64,000 nucleotides of DNA from CAIKMD01 sp035552195. GTDB lineage: Bacteria > Pseudomonadota > Alphaproteobacteria > ATCC43930 > CGMCC-115725. Numbering within the stretch: position 1 is the stretch's first letter; the number at the start of each line of letters is the position of its first letter. The position numbers and the translations under genes were made by a program. The stretch is taken from assembly GCA_035552195.1 (NCBI GenBank), contig DASZLU010000075.1:44389-108388 (forward strand), in the 5' to 3' direction. This document shows positions 33,996-43,983 of the stretch, in pieces. The notes under the pieces were generated by a model. The model searched no databases. It was not told the DNA's origin and saw only the letters and a program-made list of their open reading frames with translations.

Positions 33996-35540
33996 TTATT
34001 TCTTGTTGGCAGGCGGTGGCGGCAGCGGCGGCGACAAGAACGTCGCGCCGGATTCGACCTCGTCGACGGACGGCAGTTGCCGGCTATTCCAGCCGCCGCC
34101 CAAGGCCAGGACCAAGTTGACGCTGGCGACCAGCCGCGTCTGATGCAGATTAACCGCCGTTTCCTCGTTCGAAAGCGCCGTAGCCTGCGCCGTGATGACA
34201 GTGGTGTAGTCGACCGTGCCGGCGCGATACTGATTGAGCGCGAGCCGCTCGGCCTCGCGCGCCGCGACGACCGCCCGGTCCTGCACGGTCGCTTGCCGTT
34301 CCAGAATACGCGAGGCGGCAAGTTCGTCTTCGACCTGCTGGAAGGCGACCAGCGCCGCTTGGCGATAATCGGCCACGATTTCGTCATAAGTGGCGCGCGC
34401 CGCGGCAAGCTGCGCAGAGGTCAGACCGCCGTTGAAGATCGGAAGCGAGATGTTGGTGAGGCCGAACGACCAAAGGCTGTTCGCGGCGGTGAACAGCGTA
34501 TGCAGCAGCGAGCTTTCCTGGCCGTAAGACGCGCCGAGCTGAATGTTCGGGAAATAGCCGGCGACGGCGACGCCGATCTTGGCGTTGGCCGCCGCCATGG
34601 CGCGTTCATTCGCGGCGATGGTCGGATTGCGCTCCAAAAGCTGCGACGGCAGATCGGGCGGCATGACCGGGATCGCCGCCGGCAGCTTCGACGGCGTGAT
34701 CGAGAATTCGGCCGGCGGCTTGCCGACCAGCACAGCAATCGCATGCTCGAATTCGGCGCGCTGCACACCGGTCGCGATCTGCTGCGCGCGCGCATTCTCG
34801 AGCTGCGCCGTCGCCGACATGACATCGGTCTTCGCGGCGGTGCCGACCTTGTAGCGGTTCTCGGTGATCTGCAGCGAGCGGCTGAACGCGTCGGTCTCGT
34901 CGGTCAGCAATTGCGAAAGCTCGTCCTCGACGCGTAGCTGGAAATAATCGGCCGCGAGGGTCGCTTGCGCCAAGAGACGTGCTGCCGCGAGGTTGGCGGC
35001 GCTCTGCTGCGCGCTCGCAACATCGCTTTCGACCGTGCGACGCACCGCGCCCCAGATATCGGGCGCCCAGCTCGCCTCGGCATCCACCGAGAAATTGTTC
35101 TGCGCGACGCCGCCGCGGCTGCCGCCGGAAAAGCCGCCGCTGCTCGACGAGCTGCTGCGACTGCTCGAACTGCTGGCGCGGCCACCATTGCCGCTGCGGG
35201 TTGCCGAGCCGGTGAGATCGAAGGTCGGGAAGTAACCGGCGCGCGCTTCGGCGACCAATGCCTGCGACAACCGATAAGCCGCTTCGCTGGCTTGGAGTGT
35301 CTGGTTCGAGATGTCGATCTGACGCTCGAGGCCGGCAAGCACCGGGTCGTTATAGATCGACCACCACGCCTCGCCGCTCGCCGCCTGTTTCGGTGTTGCC
35401 GGCTTCCAGCCATCGACTTCTTTATAGGTCGCGGGCACGGGCGCAGCCGGCTTTTCGTAATCGGGCCCGACCGTGCAAGCGGCGAGCGCGATCAGCGCGC
35501 AACTGGCGAGCAGCGGGCGCAACGGCAAAGAGCGGTTCAT
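33996..35540 (-). CDS. NodT/OprM-type outer membrane efflux lipoprotein
   Basis: A 514-residue TolC-like outer membrane factor. The signal peptide ends in lipobox LAAC with Cys 22, so it is lipid-anchored. Two repeats of long coiled helices follow (for example QTLQASEAAYRLSQALVAEA and the related NKYKVGTAAKTDV-type region). A Gly/Ser-rich patch of about 30 residues (SSSSRSSSSSSGGFSGGSRG) interrupts the first repeat near residue 130. ATG 35540 overlaps the preceding RND gene's TGA by four bases. It is the last gene of the mdtABC-like operon and completes the tripartite pump. Confidence 0.9.
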   Translation of the reverse strand: MNRSLPLRPLLASCALIALAACTVGPDYEKPAAPVPATYKEVDGWKPATPKQAASGEAWWSIYNDPVLAGLERQIDISNQTLQASEAAYRLSQALVAEARAGYFPTFDLTGSATRSGNGGRASSSSSRSSSSSSGGFSGGSRGGVAQNNFSVDAEASWAPDIWGAVRRTVESDVASAQQSAANLAAARLLAQATLAADYFQLRVEDELSQLLTDETDAFSRSLQITENRYKVGTAAKTDVMSATAQLENARAQQIATGVQRAEFEHAIAVLVGKPPAEFSITPSKLPAAIPVMPPDLPSQLLERNPTIAANERAMAAANAKIGVAVAGYFPNIQLGASYGQESSLLHTLFTAANSLWSFGLTNISLPIFNGGLTSAQLAAARATYDEIVADYRQAALVAFQQVEDELAASRILERQATVQDRAVVAAREAERLALNQYRAGTVDYTTVITAQATALSNEETAVNLHQTRLVASVNLVLALGGGWNSRQLPSVDEVESGATFLSPPLPPPPANKK

Positions 35541-38500
35541 GTATTGTCCTCGAGAGCTTCGCCGCCGAACCGGTCCGGGTGACGCCCAAGACGCGTCGAC
35601 GCCCAAACCCGGAAACGATCGAGATAGAGATAGATGACCGGCGTGGTGTAGAGCGTCAGCAACTGACTGACGATGAGGCCGCCGATGATGGCTATGCCGA
35701 GCGGGCGGCGAATCTCACTGCCTTCGCCGTGCCCCAACGCCAGCGGCAGCGCGCCGAAGATCGCCGCCATCGTCGTCATCAGAATCGGCCGGAAGCGCAG
35801 CATACAGGCGTCGAAGATCGCCGCGCGCGGCGGGAGGTTGTTCGCGCGCTGCGCATGGATCGCGAAGTCGATCATCATGATCGCGTTCTTCTTGACGATG
35901 CCGATCAACAGGAAAATGCCGATAGCGGCGACGATATCGAATTGAGTTTTAAAGATTAGGAGAGCAAGAAACGCGCCGACACCCGCGGATGGCAAAGTCG
36001 AGAGAATTGTCACCGGATGGATGTAGCTCTCATAGAGCACGCCAAGGACGATGTAGATCGTGAGGATCGCGACAACGACCAGGATCGGCAGGGTCGATAA
36101 CGACGCCTGGAAAACCTGTGCCGTGCCCTGGAAGGTGCCGCGGATCGTGGTCGGGACACCCAGTTGACGCACGGCGTCATCGACCGCGGCGGTCGCATCG
36201 CTCAGCGAAACGCCGGGGGCGAGGTTGAACGAAATCGTCGAGGCGACCGCGAGGCCCTGGTGATTGACCGCGAGCGCCGTCGTTCCGGGCCCGTAACTAC
36301 TGACTGCCGAAAGCGGCACCATCTTCTCGACGCTGGTGCTCACCGAAGCGCCGGTCGAGGCGCTGGTGCGGCCGGTGGTCGTCAGCGAATTCGTCTGCTG
36401 ATTGCGCACCGCGTCCTGGCTGAGGCTCTGCGTGCCGGAACTACTGGACGCACTCGTGGTGCTCCCGGCCAGCGCATTCGTGGATTGCACCGAACTCACC
36501 GCGCCGGCGGTGCTGATATAGATGTCGCTCAGCGTCGACGGATCCTGCCAGTAGCGCGGCTCGACTTCCATCACGACGTGATACTGATTGAGCGGATTGA
36601 AGATCGTCGACACCTGCCGCTGGCCGAAAGCGTCGTAAAGCGTATTGTCGATCTGACTGACCGTCAGACCGAGCCGCGCCACCGAGCTGCGATCGATCTT
36701 GAGATCGGTCTCAAGCCCCTTTTGCTGGAAGTCGGAATTGACGTCGGTCAATTCCTTTACCTGCTGCAGCGCAGTCGTGATCTTTGGGACCCAGCTATAG
36801 AGTTCGTCGAGATCGTCGCCCTGCATCGTGTATTGATATTGCGCGTTGCTTTGCCGCCCGCCGACGCGCACATCCTGCACCGATTGCAGGAACAGCGAAG
36901 CGCCCGGCACCTGGCTGAGCTCGCGCCGCAGGCGATTGATGACGCCGTCGGCGCTGGTGTCGCGCTGACCGAGCGGCTTCAGGCTCACGAACATATTGCC
37001 GAAATTGGTCTGGCCGCCGCCAGTGAAGCCGGCGACAGACGCGACCGCTTTGTCTTTCTCGACGATCGACATCATCTGAGTCAGCTTCGAGCGCATGAGC
37101 TGGAACGAGATACTCTGGTCGCCTTGCAGCCCGCCGATCAAGCGGCCGGTATCCTGCTGCGGGAAGAATCCTTTGGGCACGATGCTGAAGAGGAAGCCAT
37201 TGAGGCAGAGCGTCGCGATCAAGATGCCAAAAGTCACCAGCGCATGATCGAGCGCCCAGGCGAGGCTCCGCTCGTAGCGGCTATGAACGGCGCCGAAGGC
37301 GCGCTCGGAGATGCGGCCGAGCCATCCCTCGCCTTCCTCGATCGATTTCGGCCGGCGCAGGAACAGCGCGCACATCATCGGCGTCGTGGTCAGCGAAATC
37401 GCGAGCGAGACCATGATCGCCACCGACAGGGTGATGGCGAATTCGCGGAACAAGCGGCCGATGATGCCGCCCATCAGCAGGATCGGGATGAATACGGCGA
37501 CGAGCGACACGCTCATCGACAACACGGTGAAACCGACCTCACGTGCACCGAGCAAGGTCGCCTGCATTCGCGACATGCCGGCTTCGACATGGCGCATGAT
37601 GTTTTCGAGCACGACAATCGCGTCGTCGACGACGAAGCCGGTCGAGATCGTCAGCGCCATCAGCGAAAGATTGTCGAGGCTAAAGCCGAGCAGCCACATG
37701 ACCGCGACCGTGCCGAGCAGCGAGACCGGCACCGCGACCGTCGGGATGAGGCCGGCGCGCGGATCGCGCAGAAAGAGGAACACGACAACGATGACCAGCA
37801 CGACCGCAATCGTCAGCGTGCGCTCGACATCGTGCAACGAGGCGCGAATGGTCGTCGAGCGGTCGGTCACCACCGTGACCTTGATATCGCTCGGGATCGA
37901 GGCTTCGAGCTGCGGCAGCGCCTCGTTGATCGAATCGATGGTGCTGATGATATTGGCGCCGGGACTGCGCGTGACCAGCACAAGCACCGCCGGGTCGCCA
38001 TTCGCCAAACCGAAATTGCGCAGGTTTTCGGTCGAATCGTTGACCTGAGCGATATCCGACAGGCGCACCGCCGCGCCATTGCGATAGGCGATGATCAAGC
38101 TTTGGTATTGCTGCGCCTTGCTCGCCTGGTCGTTGGTGTAGATCTGATAATTCTGGCCGTTCTGTTGGATCGTTCCTTTCGGCGCGTGGGCGTTGGCCGA
38201 GGCCAGCGCGGCGCGGACGTCCTCGAGGGCGATGCCGTAATTGGCGAGCGCCTGCGGATTGAGTTCGACGCGCACCGCGGGCAGCGAGCTGCCGCTGACA
38301 TCGACTTCGCCGACGCCGGTAATCTGCGACAGCTTCTCTTGGATCACCGTGTCGGCGGCGTCGTAGATCTGACCGCGCGTCAGCGTCGTCGAGGTCAGCG
38401 CCAGGATCATGATCGGCGCGTCGGCCGGATTGACCTTGCGATAGGTTGGATTGCTGCGCAGGCTGGTCGGCAGATCGGCGCGAGCGGCGTTGATCGCCGC

Positions 38501-38827
38501 CTGCACGTCGCGCGCCGCACCGTCGATATCGCGATCGAGGCCGAATTGCAGGGTGATGCGCGCCGAGCCCACCGAGCTCGACGAGGTCATCTCCGTCACA
38601 TCGGCGATCTGGCCGAGATGGCGCTCGAGCGGCGTCGCCACGGTCGAGGCCATGACCTGCGGACTGGCGCCCGGCATCTGCGCGCGCACCGAGATGGTCG
38701 GGAAATCGACCTGGGGCAGCGGCGACACCGGCAGCGAATCAAACGCGACGATGCCGGCGAGCGCGATGCCCAGCGTCAGCAGCGTCGTCGCGATCGGCCG
38801 TTTGACGAAGGCGCTGGAGAAGCTCAT
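35537..38827 (-). CDS. mdtC: RND multidrug efflux permease, MdtC-like
   Basis: A 1096-residue inner-membrane RND pump of the hydrophobe/amphiphile exporter family. The N-terminus FVKRPIATTLLTLGIALAG is the first helix, and TGFVVDDAIVVLENI is helix 4 with the paired proton-relay Asp residues. Two large periplasmic loops and a mirrored second half follow. It is about 50 residues longer than MdtC because of a Ser/Thr-rich insert near residues 775-830. It overlaps both neighbours by four bases, as in MdtBC-type systems, where two different RND proteins form one heterotrimer. Confidence 0.92.
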   Translation of the reverse strand: MSFSSAFVKRPIATTLLTLGIALAGIVAFDSLPVSPLPQVDFPTISVRAQMPGASPQVMASTVATPLERHLGQIADVTEMTSSSSVGSARITLQFGLDRDIDGAARDVQAAINAARADLPTSLRSNPTYRKVNPADAPIMILALTSTTLTRGQIYDAADTVIQEKLSQITGVGEVDVSGSSLPAVRVELNPQALANYGIALEDVRAALASANAHAPKGTIQQNGQNYQIYTNDQASKAQQYQSLIIAYRNGAAVRLSDIAQVNDSTENLRNFGLANGDPAVLVLVTRSPGANIISTIDSINEALPQLEASIPSDIKVTVVTDRSTTIRASLHDVERTLTIAVVLVIVVVFLFLRDPRAGLIPTVAVPVSLLGTVAVMWLLGFSLDNLSLMALTISTGFVVDDAIVVLENIMRHVEAGMSRMQATLLGAREVGFTVLSMSVSLVAVFIPILLMGGIIGRLFREFAITLSVAIMVSLAISLTTTPMMCALFLRRPKSIEEGEGWLGRISERAFGAVHSRYERSLAWALDHALVTFGILIATLCLNGFLFSIVPKGFFPQQDTGRLIGGLQGDQSISFQLMRSKLTQMMSIVEKDKAVASVAGFTGGGQTNFGNMFVSLKPLGQRDTSADGVINRLRRELSQVPGASLFLQSVQDVRVGGRQSNAQYQYTMQGDDLDELYSWVPKITTALQQVKELTDVNSDFQQKGLETDLKIDRSSVARLGLTVSQIDNTLYDAFGQRQVSTIFNPLNQYHVVMEVEPRYWQDPSTLSDIYISTAGAVSSVQSTNALAGSTTSASSSSGTQSLSQDAVRNQQTNSLTTTGRTSASTGASVSTSVEKMVPLSAVSSYGPGTTALAVNHQGLAVASTISFNLAPGVSLSDATAAVDDAVRQLGVPTTIRGTFQGTAQVFQASLSTLPILVVVAILTIYIVLGVLYESYIHPVTILSTLPSAGVGAFLALLIFKTQFDIVAAIGIFLLIGIVKKNAIMMIDFAIHAQRANNLPPRAAIFDACMLRFRPILMTTMAAIFGALPLALGHGEGSEIRRPLGIAIIGGLIVSQLLTLYTTPVIYLYLDRFRVWASTRLGRHPDRFGGEALEDNT

Positions 38828-41800
38828 GTATCTGGCCCCTGATGCTCGTCCGCGTCGTCCGGATCGGGTTCTGGGAAATAGCGCGCGAGCCGCCGTCCCA
38901 TGCGATCGAAGGCAAGATAGATCACCGGCGTGGTGAAGAGCGTGAGCAACTGGCTGAGCAGCAGGCCGCCGACGATGCTGATGCCGAGCGGCTGGCGCAG
39001 CTCATAGCCGGTACCGGTGCCGAGCATGAGCGGCAAGGCGCCGAGGATTGCGGCCATGGTCGTCATCAAGATCGGCCGCAAGCGCAAGAGGCAGGCTTGA
39101 TGGATCGCCTCGCGCGGCGGCTTGCCCTCGTTGCGCTCGGCATCAAGCGCGAAGTCGATCATCATGATCGCGTTTTTCTTGACGATGCCTATCAGCAGCA
39201 CGATGCCGATGATGGCAACGACGCCGAGATCGTCGCCGAACAGCATCAGACTGAGCAGCGCGCCGATACCGGCCGACGGCAAGGTCGAGAGGATCGTCAC
39301 CGGATGGATGAAGCTCTCATAAAGAACGCCGAGGACGATGTAGACGATGATGATCGCGGCAACGATGAGGAACACTTCGTTGCTGAGCGCCGCCTGGAAG
39401 GCCGAAGCCTCGCCCTGGAACGACGTGGCGACGCTTGCCGGCAGGCCAATCTGTTGCTCGGCTTTCTTCACGGCATCGACCGCCGCGCCGAGCGAGGTGC
39501 CCGATGCGAGATTGAACGACACCGTGTTCGCCGGGAACTGGCCGAGGTGATTGATCTGCAGCGGCGCCGTCTCGATGCGGGTCGACGCGATCGCCGAAAG
39601 CGGGACCTGCCCACTGCTCGCGACCGAGGACGGCAGGTAGATCGCGCCGAGGGAGTCGAGGCTGTTCTGCAAACCCGGATCGGTCTCGAGGATCACCCGG
39701 TATTGATTGCTCTGGGTGAAAATCGTCGAGACGATGCGCTGCCCGAAAGCATCGTAAAGCGCGTTGTCGATCGTCGCCGGGGTAATGCCGAAGCGACCGG
39801 CGGTGTCGCGATCGATTTGGACATAGGCCGAAAGCCCATTCTCCTGCAGGTCGCTGGCGACATCCTGAAATTCCGGCATCGCCGCCATGGTGCTGACCAC
39901 CTTCGGCACCCATTGCGCCAACTCGGTCGGGTTCGCGTCTTCGAGGATGAAGCGATATTGCGTGCGGCTGACCGTGGCGTCGATCGACAGATCCTCGACC
40001 GGCTGCATATAAAGCGAGATGCCGCTGATATTCGCCACCGATTGCTCGATGCGCCGGATGACGGTGCTGACATCGTCGCGCTCGGACGGATCCTTGAGAT
40101 TGATGAGGATGCGGCCGCTGTTCAGCGTGACATTGGTGCCGTCGACGCCGATATAGGAGGACAGGCTGTCGACCGCCGGATCTTTCAGGATAACGTCGGC
40201 GATCGCCTGCTGCCGCTCGCCCATCGCCTGGAAGGAAATCGATTGCGGCGCTTCGGTGATGGCCTGGATGAAGCCCGTGTCCTGAACCGGGAAAAACCCC
40301 TTCGGAATGTAGATATAGAGCACGACTGTCAGCGCCAGGGTAACGAGCGCGACGAGCAGGAACAGCACTTGGCGATCGAGCACCCAGTTGAGCGACCGAT
40401 CGTAGCCGCGCATCAGCCAATCGAAGGTTTTGCGGTTATAGCGCTCGAACGCGTTTTCTGTTTCCTCGTTGGTGCGCTTGAGAATGCGCGCGCAGAGCAT
40501 CGGCACGAGGGTCAGCGACACGCCGGCGGAGATCAGAATGGTGACCGCCAGCGTGACAGCGAATTCGCGGAACAGCCGGCCGACAACATCGCCCATGAAG
40601 AGCAGCGGAATCAGCACCGCGATCAGCGATACCGTCAACGACACGATGGTGAAGCCGATCTGCTCCGCGCCTTTGAGCGCGGCGCGCATCGGCGAATCGC
40701 CTTCCTCGATATAGCGCGCGATGTTCTCGATCATCACGATCGCGTCGTCGACGACGAAGCCTGTCGCGATGGTGAGCGCCATCAGCGAGAGATTGTTGAG
40801 GCTGTAGCCCAGGAGATACATCGCGCCGAACGTGCCGACGAGCGATAACGGCACCGACAGGCTGGGGATGATGGTCGCGCGCCAAGTGCGCAAGAAGAGG
40901 AAGATTACCAAGACGACGAGCAAGACCGCGAGGAGCAGCTCGAACTCGACATCGCGCACCGAGGCGCGGATCGTGTTGGTGCGGTCGGTCAGAACCTGAA
41001 CGTCGATCGAGGCCGGCAGCGAGGCTTGCAGCTTCGGCAGCAAGGTCTTGATGCTGTCGACGACCTGAATGACGTTCGCGCCCGGCTGGCGCTGGATGTT
41101 CACAATCACGGCCGGCGTGCGGTTGGCCCAGGCGGCGAGCTTTTCGTTCTGGGCGCCGTCGACGATCTTCGCCACATCGGCGAGATGGACCGGGCTACCG
41201 TTTTTATACGCGATGACGAGGTTGCTGTAGGCGGCGGCGTTCTGCAGCTGGTCGTTGGCGTTGATCGTATAGGCGCGCGTCGGCCCGTCGAAATTGCCTT
41301 TCGGCGTGTTGACATTGGCGTTGCTGATCGCGCTGCGCAGATCGTCGATGTTGAGACCGTAAGCCGCGAGCGCGCGGATATTCGCCTGAATGCGCACCGC
41401 CGGCCGGAGCCCGCCGCTGATGCTGACGAGGCCGACGCCGGGCATCTGCGAGATTTTTTGCGCGAGGCGCGTATCGGCCATGTCCTCGACCTGCGGCAGT
41501 GGCATGGTCTTGGAGCTGAGCGACAGCGCGAGGATCGGCGCGTCGGCGGGATTGACCTTGGCATAGATCGGCGGCGCCGGTAGATCGGACGGTAGGAGAT
41601 TGCCGGCTGCGTTGATCGCGGCCTGCACTTCCTGCTCGGCGATATCGAGGCTGATGTTGAGGCTGAACTGCAGCGTGATCACCGAGGCGCCGGCCGAGCT
41701 GGTCGACGTCATCTCGTTGAGACTCGGCATCTGCCCTAACTGCACCTCGAGCGGCGCCGTCACCGACGAAGTCATCACATCCGGGCTGGCGCCGGGATAG

Positions 41801-41949
41801 AAAGTCTGCACCTGAATGGTCGGATAATCGACCTCGGGCAAAGCGGCGAGCGGCAGGAACTGGAACGAGACCAGGCCCATCAGCAACACCGCCAGCATCA
41901 GCAGCGAGGTTGCGACCGGCCGCAGGATGAACGGGCGCGAGGGGCTCAT
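38824..41949 (-). CDS. mdtB: RND multidrug efflux permease, MdtB-like
   Basis: A 1041-residue RND pump, the normal family length. It shows RPVATSLLMLAVLLMGLVSF as helix 1, SLSSKTMPLPQVEDMADTRL in the porter domain, ATGFVVDDAIVMIENIARYI as helix 4 with the Asp pair, and VLYESFIHPVTILSTLPSAG in the second half. It precedes the MdtC-like gene with an ATGA overlap and follows the adaptor gene by 34 bases. Together they should form a heteromeric drug/proton antiporter. Confidence 0.93.
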   Translation of the reverse strand: MSPSRPFILRPVATSLLMLAVLLMGLVSFQFLPLAALPEVDYPTIQVQTFYPGASPDVMTSSVTAPLEVQLGQMPSLNEMTSTSSAGASVITLQFSLNISLDIAEQEVQAAINAAGNLLPSDLPAPPIYAKVNPADAPILALSLSSKTMPLPQVEDMADTRLAQKISQMPGVGLVSISGGLRPAVRIQANIRALAAYGLNIDDLRSAISNANVNTPKGNFDGPTRAYTINANDQLQNAAAYSNLVIAYKNGSPVHLADVAKIVDGAQNEKLAAWANRTPAVIVNIQRQPGANVIQVVDSIKTLLPKLQASLPASIDVQVLTDRTNTIRASVRDVEFELLLAVLLVVLVIFLFLRTWRATIIPSLSVPLSLVGTFGAMYLLGYSLNNLSLMALTIATGFVVDDAIVMIENIARYIEEGDSPMRAALKGAEQIGFTIVSLTVSLIAVLIPLLFMGDVVGRLFREFAVTLAVTILISAGVSLTLVPMLCARILKRTNEETENAFERYNRKTFDWLMRGYDRSLNWVLDRQVLFLLVALVTLALTVVLYIYIPKGFFPVQDTGFIQAITEAPQSISFQAMGERQQAIADVILKDPAVDSLSSYIGVDGTNVTLNSGRILINLKDPSERDDVSTVIRRIEQSVANISGISLYMQPVEDLSIDATVSRTQYRFILEDANPTELAQWVPKVVSTMAAMPEFQDVASDLQENGLSAYVQIDRDTAGRFGITPATIDNALYDAFGQRIVSTIFTQSNQYRVILETDPGLQNSLDSLGAIYLPSSVASSGQVPLSAIASTRIETAPLQINHLGQFPANTVSFNLASGTSLGAAVDAVKKAEQQIGLPASVATSFQGEASAFQAALSNEVFLIVAAIIIVYIVLGVLYESFIHPVTILSTLPSAGIGALLSLMLFGDDLGVVAIIGIVLLIGIVKKNAIMMIDFALDAERNEGKPPREAIHQACLLRLRPILMTTMAAILGALPLMLGTGTGYELRQPLGISIVGGLLLSQLLTLFTTPVIYLAFDRMGRRLARYFPEPDPDDADEHQGPDT

Positions 41950-41983
41950 CGATTAGAAATCCGCGCGGCGCCGCCGCGAGCGT

Positions 41984-43408
41984 TCATTGACCGCGGCCGC
42001 CACCGCCGCCGCGCCGCGATCCACCGGACCGCGAGTTGTCCGACGGCGCGGATTGATCCGGCGTCGCCGGAGCGGGCTGCGCCGGCGCGGCCGATGGCGA
42101 TGTCGTATCCGGCGTCGTCGTGCTGTTCCCGGGAGCCGTCGTATTCGGGTTTTGGCTCGGCACCTTGGGGCTTTCCGGACGCAACGCGACTTTCGCATTG
42201 TCCTTCAACTTGTCGGCGCCATCGACCACGACTTGTGTGCCGACCGCGATACCCGATGTCACCGCGGTGCTTTCGCCTTGCACAGGTCCGATCTTGATCG
42301 GCGTGACCTTCACGGTGGCCGTCGCCGCCGCGTTGTCCTGCTTGCCGGCGCTGTTCCGCTTGCCTGTGTCGTCGTCCTGCTTCCCGGAGGTGTCGGCATT
42401 GACGACATAGACGAAGGTGCCCGGCGCGCCGCGCTGCACCGCCGCGGTCGGCACGACCGTCGTGTCGTGCAGCGTATCGACGAGGACCTGCACGTTGACG
42501 AACTGATTCGGGAACAGCACGCCGTCGCTGTTGTCGAATTGCGCGCGCATCTTGACCGTGCCGGTCGTCGTATCGATCTGGCTGTCGACCGCGGCGAGCG
42601 TGCCGGTCGCGAGCTTGTTCGTGTTGCTGCGGTCGTAAGCCGTGACCTGCAAGGTCGCACCTGCGCTCATGCGCTTCATGATCGCCGGCAGATCGTCTTC
42701 CGGCAGGCTGAAGGTCACGGTGATCGGATGCAATTGCGTCAGGACGACGAGGCCGTTGGCATCATTGGCCGTGACATAGTTGCCGAGATCGATCTGGCGC
42801 AACCCAACGCGTCCATTGATCGGCGCAGTGACACTGGTATACGCGAGATTGAGCTTTGCCGCATCGACTGCACCCTGATCGACTTTGGCCTGCGCGGTGT
42901 ATTGATTGACGAGATGCGCCTGGTCGTCGACCGTCTGTTGCGCGATCGAATCCTGCTTGGCGAGAATCTGGTAGCGCGCGAGATCGGACTGCGCCTGCTT
43001 GAGCAGCGATAGGTCCTTCGCCTGCGTTCCCTCGGTTTGCTCGAGCGCGGCTTGGAAGGGCCGCGGATCGACGATCACGAGCAGATCGCCCTGCTTCACC
43101 ATCTGGCCTTCCTTGAAGGCGATCTGGGTGATCTGTCCGCTGATCTGGCTGCGGACGGTGACGGTCGCCAAGGGCGTGACCGTGCCGAGCGCATTATAGG
43201 TGATGTCGATGTTGCCGGTTGTTACAGGCGACGCTACCACCGGGAAGGGAGTATTAAGCCCGGCTCTTCCTCCCCCGGTGCCGCTGCCCGTTCGGTGATA
43301 AAGCCACCAGACCCCTGCCAATGCCAGCAGCACGGCGAGCGCAATCCAAGCAGCTCGCCGCCACGAAGGCGCGCCTGTCGGCAGAGAGGTGATGCGGACG
43401 TCTCTCAT
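41984..43408 (-). CDS. mdtA: periplasmic adaptor of the RND pump, MdtA-like
   Basis: A 474-residue membrane fusion protein. An N-terminal anchor (RAAWIALAVLLALAGVWWLY, about residues 18-37) is followed by the lipoyl domain (VRSQISGQITQIAFKEGQ and later VTAPINGRVGLRQ). A coiled-coil hairpin and a beta-barrel come next, then a membrane-proximal domain carrying a polar insert (KQDDDTGKRNSAGKQDN). The last 75 residues are a Pro/Ser/Thr tail ending in Arg/Gly repeats and are probably disordered. First gene of the four-gene efflux operon; its promoter lies in the 230-base gap shared with the divergent hypothetical gene. Confidence 0.92.
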   Translation of the reverse strand: MRDVRITSLPTGAPSWRRAAWIALAVLLALAGVWWLYHRTGSGTGGGRAGLNTPFPVVASPVTTGNIDITYNALGTVTPLATVTVRSQISGQITQIAFKEGQMVKQGDLLVIVDPRPFQAALEQTEGTQAKDLSLLKQAQSDLARYQILAKQDSIAQQTVDDQAHLVNQYTAQAKVDQGAVDAAKLNLAYTSVTAPINGRVGLRQIDLGNYVTANDANGLVVLTQLHPITVTFSLPEDDLPAIMKRMSAGATLQVTAYDRSNTNKLATGTLAAVDSQIDTTTGTVKMRAQFDNSDGVLFPNQFVNVQVLVDTLHDTTVVPTAAVQRGAPGTFVYVVNADTSGKQDDDTGKRNSAGKQDNAAATATVKVTPIKIGPVQGESTAVTSGIAVGTQVVVDGADKLKDNAKVALRPESPKVPSQNPNTTAPGNSTTTPDTTSPSAAPAQPAPATPDQSAPSDNSRSGGSRRGGGGGRGQ

Positions 43409-43638
43409 TCTTATCCCGCGGGAGGTTAATGCATGGAAAGGTCGATGGGCGCAACAAAGCTTTATAGGCCCCGCGGCGCCGGGCCCTCCCCGTCCGCGAC
43501 CGTCGGAAAGGCTTACAATAAACCATAAGCGGTGTCCGCGTGCTTCTCACAAGGCCTTGAAATAAAAACACATAATGAGTCTGGCCCCGGTCTTGCTCAG
43601 AAGGGAGCAGCTTGTCGTTCAAATGACAGGAGAGGAAG

Positions 43639-43983
43639 ATGAGCCGAGGCCCAGGGCGCGTTGAGCGCGCCATTAAAGCGGCGTTTGATGCAGAGCCGAC
43701 TCGCGTGTTCACCACCGAGTATCTCTGCACCCATGTGTACGCCGGTGCGACCAAGATCGAAAAGAAGCATCGCGTTTCTCTCATACGCGCTGCGAAGCGA
43801 GTTCTTCAGCGCGAGCACAACTGGCGCATGACCCGAACACACATGCCGGGCGCTCCGTTCCTTTTTTTCAATGGGACGGTCGCAGAGCACGCCGAGATCG
43901 GCGGACCGCAGGGCTTCCGCCATATCCCGAGCGATACGCGGCACGCGCCGATGCTGGCGCGCGCCGATGAGATGAAGGTCTAA
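43639..43983 (+). CDS. conserved-type hypothetical protein, 114 aa
   Basis: A small basic protein beginning MSRGPGRVERAIKAAFDAEP. That head resembles small uncharacterised proteins I associate with Bradyrhizobium-type alphaproteobacteria, with a predicted winged-helix-like fold (TEYLCTHVYAGATKIEKKHRV, then a helix). AGGAGAGGAAG directly precedes ATG 43639, so translation is well supported. It may bind DNA, but that is a guess from the basic helical pattern. Its TAA overlaps the stop of the convergent efflux gene. It is divergent from the mdtABC-like operon. Confidence 0.7.
   Translation: MSRGPGRVERAIKAAFDAEPTRVFTTEYLCTHVYAGATKIEKKHRVSLIRAAKRVLQREHNWRMTRTHMPGAPFLFFNGTVAEHAEIGGPQGFRHIPSDTRHAPMLARADEMKV

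Noticed and set aside
36164..38842. 892-codon plus-strand open frame opposite the MdtC-like gene
   Set aside because: Antisense shadow with His/Arg/Asp bias and no recognisable motif.
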